Program-made: the position numbers and the translations under genes
The notes under the pieces: model-generated
Databases searched by the model: none
What the model saw: only the letters and a program-made list of their open reading frames with translations
What the model was told of the DNA's origin: nothing
NCBI RefSeq assembly: GCF_022539505.1
Contig: NC_061509.1
Coordinates: forward strand, 212,498,254 to 212,562,253
Direction of reading: 5' to 3'
DNA from: Lolium rigidum
Lineage: Eukaryota; Streptophyta; Magnoliopsida; Poales; Poaceae
Length of the DNA: 64,000 nucleotides
Part shown: piece after piece, positions 59,180 to 64,000 of the stretch
Position numbering within the stretch: position 1 is the first letter of the stretch
How the letters are laid out: every line of letters starts with the position of its first letter

Positions 59180-60777
59180 TGATGCGTGTAATTGACACGT
59201 CCGTTGGGAACCCCAAGAGGAAGGTGTGATGCGCACAGCGGCAAGTTTCCCTCGGTTAGAAACCAAGGTTTAATCGAACCAGTAGGAGTCAAGAAGCACG
59301 TTGAAGGTTGATGGCGGCGGGATGTAGTGCGGCGCAACACCGGAGATTCCGGCGCCAACGTGGAACCTGCACAACACAACCAAAGTACTTTGCCCCAACG
59401 AAACGAGTGAGGTTGTCAATCTCACCGGCTTGCTGTAACAAAGGATTAACCGTATTGTGTGGAAGATGATTGTTTGCGAGAGAAAATAGTAAAACAAGTA
59501 TTGCAGCAGATTTGTATTTCGAGTATTAAAAGAATGGACCGGGGTCCACGAGTTCACTAGAGGTGTCTCTCCCATAAGATAAAAGCATGTTGGGTGAACA
59601 AATTACGGTCGGGCAATTTACAAATAGAGAGGGCATAACAATGCACATACATGACATGATAAGTATAGTGAGATTTAATTGGGCATTACGACAAAGTACA
59701 TAGACCGCCATCCAATCGCATCTATGCCTAAAAAGTCCACCTTCAGGTTATCGTCCGAACCCCTCCGGTATTAAGTTGCTAACAACGAGACAATTGCATT
59801 AAGTATGGTGCGTAATGTAATCAACAACTACATCCTCGGACATAGCGCCAATGTTTTATCCCTAGTGGCAACAGCACAACACAACCTTAGAACTTTCCGT
59901 CACTTCGTCCCGGTGTCAATGCGGGCATGAACCCACTATCGAGCATAAGTACTCCCTCTTGGAGTTAAAAGTAAAAACTTGGCCGAGCCTCTACTAGAAA
60001 CGGAGAGCATGCAAGATCATAAACAACACATGTATAATAACTTGATAATTAACATGACATAGTATTCTCTATCCATCGGATCCCGACAAACACAACATAT
60101 AGAATTACGGATAGATGATCTTGATCATGTTAGGCAGCTCACAAGATCCAACAATGAAGCACAATGAGGAGAAGACAACCATCTAGCTACTGCTATGGAA
60201 CCATAGTCCAGGGGTGAACTACTCACTCATCACTCCGGAGGCGACCATGGCGGCGTAGAGTCCTCCGGGAGATGATTCCCCTCTCCGGCAGGGTGCCGGA
60301 GGCGATCTCTGGATCCCCGAGATGGGATCGGCGGCGGCGGCGTCTCAGTAAGGTTTTCCGTATCGTGGCTCTCGGTACTGGGGGTTTCGTCACGGAGACT
60401 TTTTATAGGCGGAAGGGCAGGTCAAGAGGCGGCACGAGGGCCCCACACCACAGGGCCGCGCGGCCAAGGGGGGGGCCGCGCCGCCCTAGGGTGTGGCCCC
60501 TCCGTGGCCCCTCTTCGTCTCTCCTTCGGACTTCTGGAAGCTTCGTGAGAAAATAGGCCCCTGGGCTTTGATTTCGTCCAATTCCGAGAATATTTCGTTA
60601 CTAGGATTTCTGAAACCAAAAACAGCGAAAACAAAGCAAGCGGCACTTCGGCATCTTGTTAATAGGTTAGTTCCAGAAAATGCACGAATATGACATAAAG
60701 TGTGCATAAAACATGTAGGTATCATCAATAATATGGCATAGAACATAAGAAATTATCGATACGTCGGAGACGTATCA
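59180..60777 (-). repeat. 5' LTR of element E (1,598 bp)
   Basis: Partner of 54083-55670. It starts at 60777 on the minus strand and ends CACGCATCA at 59180. A TATAAAAAG-like box lies near 60400 on the minus strand. Frames at 59026-59711 and 60272-60746 are LTR sequence. Confidence 0.92.
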
Positions 60778-63275
60778 CGCAGCTGCTATGATATCGGGGG
60801 CATCCGGACCGGCGGCTTGCACTATGAGCGGGGCGATCGATTGTTTACTTTGTTCCCCGAGCTGGGCAACTTCTTTCCCCCTTTCTAATTTTTTCTCGGC
60901 CTCCGCCAAATCTTGGTTCTTCTTGAACGCGAGTGCTTGCCTACGAAGTTCACGTGCATAGTCGTCAGGCAGATTCTTTGCGGCTTGGGACGGTGTGTTC
61001 AAAAATGACTTAGCCCACTTCTTTTGCTCATCAGAATATACTGGCTTGGGCTCGCCCTCTATTTTCTTCTTGCAGCTCGCCTTCCATTTCTCTAAATCAG
61101 CGGCCGCGCCCGCCTCGACTTCCTCGGCACTACTTTCCCAAGGCCTCGTGGGGAGAGGCTTCGTGATACCTCCGGTACCTTTGTTTTCTTAGGTACGTAA
61201 GGGTCCGGGTTAATAATCCAGGACTGCTGCTTCGCTTCTTCGCCGGAGGTGGATTGGGGGCGGCGTACGCAGCCGCCCGGGGCGGACTAGGGGCGGCGGC
61301 TGCTTACCCGCCGGAGGTGAATTGGGGGCGGCGTCGGCCCTCGTGAAGGAGGTGTAGGTGAAGCACCACCACCACCACCGCCACCGCCGCCACCACCACC
61401 ACCGTAGGGGGTGGACTTGTTGGCGCCTCGCACCGGAAACTTGATAAACTTCTTACGCCATAGAATGAACTGGCGCTTGACATCTCCAAGTCTTGTCGCC
61501 CCTTCGGGTGTAGCAATGTCAATGTCCGGGTCCTCAAACCCTTGGACTATGTCCTCCACCGTGACACGAGCATAGCCATCTTGAATGGGGTTGTTGTGGT
61601 GGAGTGCTCCAGGTGGTAAAGCATCGCCGATGGCTACCTTCATGGACATGTTCCCGATAGGATAATACGGATGACATGCTTTCATCTCCTTTATATCGTC
61701 CACGGGGTAGCGAGGAGGCTCCGGTGCAGTAACTCGACCACCGGAGGCTCCGGTGCAGTAACTCGATCGTCGGTGCACCGGCCGATGGGGCCTCGGTGGA
61801 AGCCACAGCTGCTTCTCCGCGGCTGGCTTCCGAGATCCAATGGATGATCTTCATGCTTGCGCCCGAGCTGCCTCTCTTTCGGCTACTAGTACACTCACGG
61901 TTTTCTTCATCACATCCATTTCCGATACCAAGCTGCGCCACAACATCTTTTTCCCGATCCATCTTTCTCTTACGGCTTCGTAACCGTACGGGTCATCGTT
62001 ACGGGGAACCCTATTTTCCACGGAATGTGCCCCATGCCTCGTACACGTCCTCCGTGTTCAGGATTCCCGAGGGCTTTTGTCAGGGCGTCGTTCTCTCGGT
62101 TGAACTTGATCCTCCCCTCTTGAGCATCCCTCATTGCCTCAATAAGCTTTTGGGTGGGTGTAATTATTTTGCCCTGGTAAACACACTCCCCTGTCTCCGG
62201 GTTCAGCGATCCCCCATGCCCGTACCACCAGCTTTTGGCCCTTGGGTCCCATCCCTCCGTACCCGGACGGATTCCTCGCGCCCTCGGCTCGTTCTCCATC
62301 TTCTCCCACCTAGGCTGCCAAAGCGATACCCTCCTGGCCCCATTTTATGATTGTACTCCTTCTTGGCCGCATTTTCCTTATTTTTTTCGATAGTTCAAGG
62401 AACTGCTCCGATTTCTTTTGCTTCACAAATTCTGGCCAATCATGTTGCAGTTTCTCATATTGTCCTTTGAAATCCGGAGTCTTGCCCTGGTTGACAAAGT
62501 CATGGGCTAGATTTTGCTTGTATTTCCGGAATGCGTTGGCCATCCTAGAAAGAGCGAACTGTTTGACTAGCTTGCGCCTCTTCTTGTTTTCCGCAATCTT
62601 GTTACCCTCCTCATCGTATTTGCGGTATTCCGGAGGTAGAACGAAATGTTCCATAAGCTTGTTGAAGCAATCTTTTTTTGTTCTCTTATCGACAAAAGTG
62701 AAACCAACACGTGCCTTCTTTGGCTCATTCCACTCCTGGAGGGTGATCGAGACGTTGTCTCTAACAACGGCTCCGCATTGGCTGACAAACTTGGTGGCGT
62801 TCTTGCTGGGCTCCAGCGGCCTGCCGGTTGCTTCGTCGACAACATCGATGGTGCATGTTTCTCCTGCTTTCATCGTCTTGGTTGCGCCACGCTTTGACGA
62901 CGACGTACTCGATTGTTTCGACGATCCGGCCGAGGGCTAAAATAAGAAAGAGAGGCGCGCACGTTAGTACACACATATTTATTCAAATCAGTGAGTTTGT
63001 ATCACCAGAGGCTCAATGTATATATATATACCTCGGCGCCGGAGGTGGTTGCTACTTTCAAGCGAAGATTATCGTCGTTTATCGACGTTCCTTCGGCACC
63101 ATCTTGCTGACCATGCCCTTCATCTTCACCCTCAAAGTTCGAGATAAGAATCGATATCATCTTCTTCTTGTCCGGTCGGCACATATAGAACATCGCCTTT
63201 TATGATGCCGAAGATTTGTTCTTCAGCGTCCGGATCATAGTTGTCCATAATCGGGTCAGCTCTATCGTCCGCCAT
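60778..63275 (-). pseudogene. Transposase_24-type N-terminal region of the K gene
   Basis: Exon 1 runs 63275-63032 from the Met of MADDRADPIMDNYDPDAEEQ. A 95-bp intron (63031-62937, GT...AG) follows. Exon 2 carries KAGETCTIDVVDEATGRPLE, a WNEPKKARVGFTFVDKRTKK block, RKYKQNLAHDFVNQGKTPDF (the Transposase_24-like region of plant En/Spm proteins), then EGWDPRAKSWWYGHGGSLNP, a PRYPVDDIKEMKA segment, a poly-Gly run (about 61363-61400) and VAQLGEQSKQSIAPL. At 60778 the E insertion begins, and the frame resumes at 54082. Frameshifts occur near 63140 (one extra base), 62385, 62320, 61965 and 61780, so this copy is dead. Regions 61796-62350 and 62347-62940 on the plus strand are shadows. Confidence 0.75.
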
Positions 63276-64000
63276 ATGTCAGTCCTGAAAACATGTAGTA
63301 AAAACAAATTAATTGTGTATATGCATTATCACATCTCTTCTCTACATATAAACAGAGAGGGCGACGAGGGAGGCGAGAGGGGCGACGCAGTGACCGCGTG
63401 ACCGAGAGACCGGTGGCGGTGGCGAAAGGGCGGTGGCGGTGCCGAGGACACATAACCCTCGCGGTGGCGGTGCCCCCTCCGAGAGACCGGTGGCGGTGGT
63501 GAAATAGCGGTGGCAAAAGGAGGGGGCGAGGAAGGGGTGGGAGAGGGTGTCGCGGAAGAGGGAGGCGAGGATGAGCGCGTTGGCGTTGGCGCGTTGACGG
63601 CGTTGGCGTTGGCGCGTTGAATAGAGGCGCGCGGTAGCGTTGACGGCGTTACATTTTTATGAATAGAGGTAGCGTTGGCGCGTTGACGGCGTTGGCGACG
63701 GTACGGCGGCGTTACAATTTTAGTTCATTTTTTATTAAGTCAAAATTTTAGTTCATTTTTTATTAAGTCAATTTTTATTAAGTCAAAATTTTAGTTCATT
63801 TTTGTTAAGTCAAAATTTTAGTTCATTTTTTTGACACAATCTTTTTAAGTCAAAGTTCATAATTTGCATATCAAAAAATTAGGAAAAAAAGAAAAAAAAC
63901 CGCCGGGGCGCACCCGGCCGCCTCTCTCTCTCTCTCTCGATCGTAACCGCGCGCGCGCAAGTCCGGCCGGCGGCGCGGCGGCGCGGCGCGCAAGTCTGGC
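63276..64000. other. 5' flank of the K gene, repeat-rich
   Basis: A GC-rich region of GGTGGCGGTGGCG-like repeats (63410-63510) and GCGTTGACGGCGTTGGCG repeats (63580-63700) is followed by several AAAATTTTAGTTCATTTTT copies spaced by TTAAGTCA (63717-63830), then CT and GC dinucleotide-like runs near 63920-63990. No coding region is supported. It may include the promoter of the K gene. Confidence 0.55.

Larger units (their letters stand above)
54083..60777 (-). mobile_element. Complete gag-only LTR retrotransposon E (6.7 kb)
   Basis: Both LTRs and a perfect CGCAG target duplication (54078-54082 and 60778-60782) are present. In element order the layout is 5' LTR (60777-59180), tRNA-Asp-type primer site, gag (58922-58260), 2.6 kb of non-coding DNA, purine tract and 3' LTR (55670-54083). 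There is no protease, reverse transcriptase or integrase, so transposition must depend on a related autonomous Gypsy, probably Athila-like. LTRs of 1,598 and 1,588 bp differ by few changes, suggesting fairly recent insertion. Confidence 0.93.
52314..64000 (-). mobile_element. CACTA transposon K, runs off the window
   Basis: The left terminus reads CACTGGTGGAAAAAGGGCC (52314), with CGA just outside as the expected 3-bp target copy. Its gene is on the minus strand, so this is the 3' end. The 5' end and any TNP2-type transposase would lie beyond 64000. E (54083-60777) is a later insertion. Confidence 0.85.

Noticed and set aside
62347..62940. 197-codon plus-strand frame
   Set aside because: Shadow of the minus-strand CACTA protein, whose motifs are recognised.
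1..64000. CRISPR arrays, rRNA, tRNA genes, bacterial operons or defence systems
   Set aside because: None seen; the content is plant transposable-element DNA, and the repeats found are LTRs, TIRs or low-complexity arrays.

Overview
The window is transposable-element sequence from a large grass genome, most likely a Pooideae cereal or relative (Triticeae/oat group). That is an inference from the repeat families: BARE1/Angela-like Copia LTRs, long gag-only Gypsy-type LTR elements whose LTRs begin TGATACGTC, CACTA elements with TTTGGTCGCGGTT subterminal motifs, Stowaway MITEs, and LINE 3' ends closing in TATCGAAAA. I found no credible intact host gene, rRNA, tRNA or CRISPR array. Two runs of exactly 100 N (15435-15534 and 39177-39276) are scaffold gaps of unknown true size, so the sequence is a draft assembly.

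Left part (1-24335). A broken PIF/Harbinger transposase fragment opens the window, followed by AT-rich relics, a Stowaway MITE and a LINE 3' end. A 5'-truncated LINE (3104-3544 and 21433-22793, flanked by AAAAAAGCTT) is split by minus-strand LTR element A (3545-21432, target duplication GAGTC). Inside A lie Gypsy element C (8113-15140; decayed gag, no pol, an acidic ORF on the opposite strand), a same-class element B in plus orientation (16645-20917) and a Copia LTR fragment D (15535-16644). Gap 1 hides part of this nest.

Middle (24336-39176). A non-autonomous CACTA element has a perfect GTG duplication. About 5 kb of mostly featureless DNA follows with one MITE. Next come a dead Copia element L (tRNA-Met primer site, gag, protease and integrase all broken), a CACTA end fragment, and a minus-strand Angela-like Copia element F with decayed pol that runs into gap 2.

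Right part (39277-64000). Another Angela-like LTR (F') is interrupted by G, a 6.2-kb TG...CA insertion with a CGATC duplication and no visible LTRs or coding capacity, and by H, a 1.4-kb Mutator-like element with a 10-bp duplication and GC-rich filler. F' sits in element I, the 3' part of a fourth gag-only-class LTR element. I sits in or beside a Harbinger-like repeat J. From 52314 to beyond the window end runs CACTA element K, whose minus-strand gene joins a plant Transposase_24-type region to a Ulp1-type cysteine protease region. An intact gag-only LTR element E (54083-60777, duplication CGCAG) is inserted in that gene.

The genes do not form an operon or pathway. Their relationship is chronological: LINE, then A, then B and C, then D on the left; and K, then E on the right. 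Frameshifts, nonsense changes and lost splice or catalytic residues show that almost every coding relic is dead. The best candidates for retained function are the gag of E, the opposite-strand ORF in C, and the structured leader in the C LTRs.
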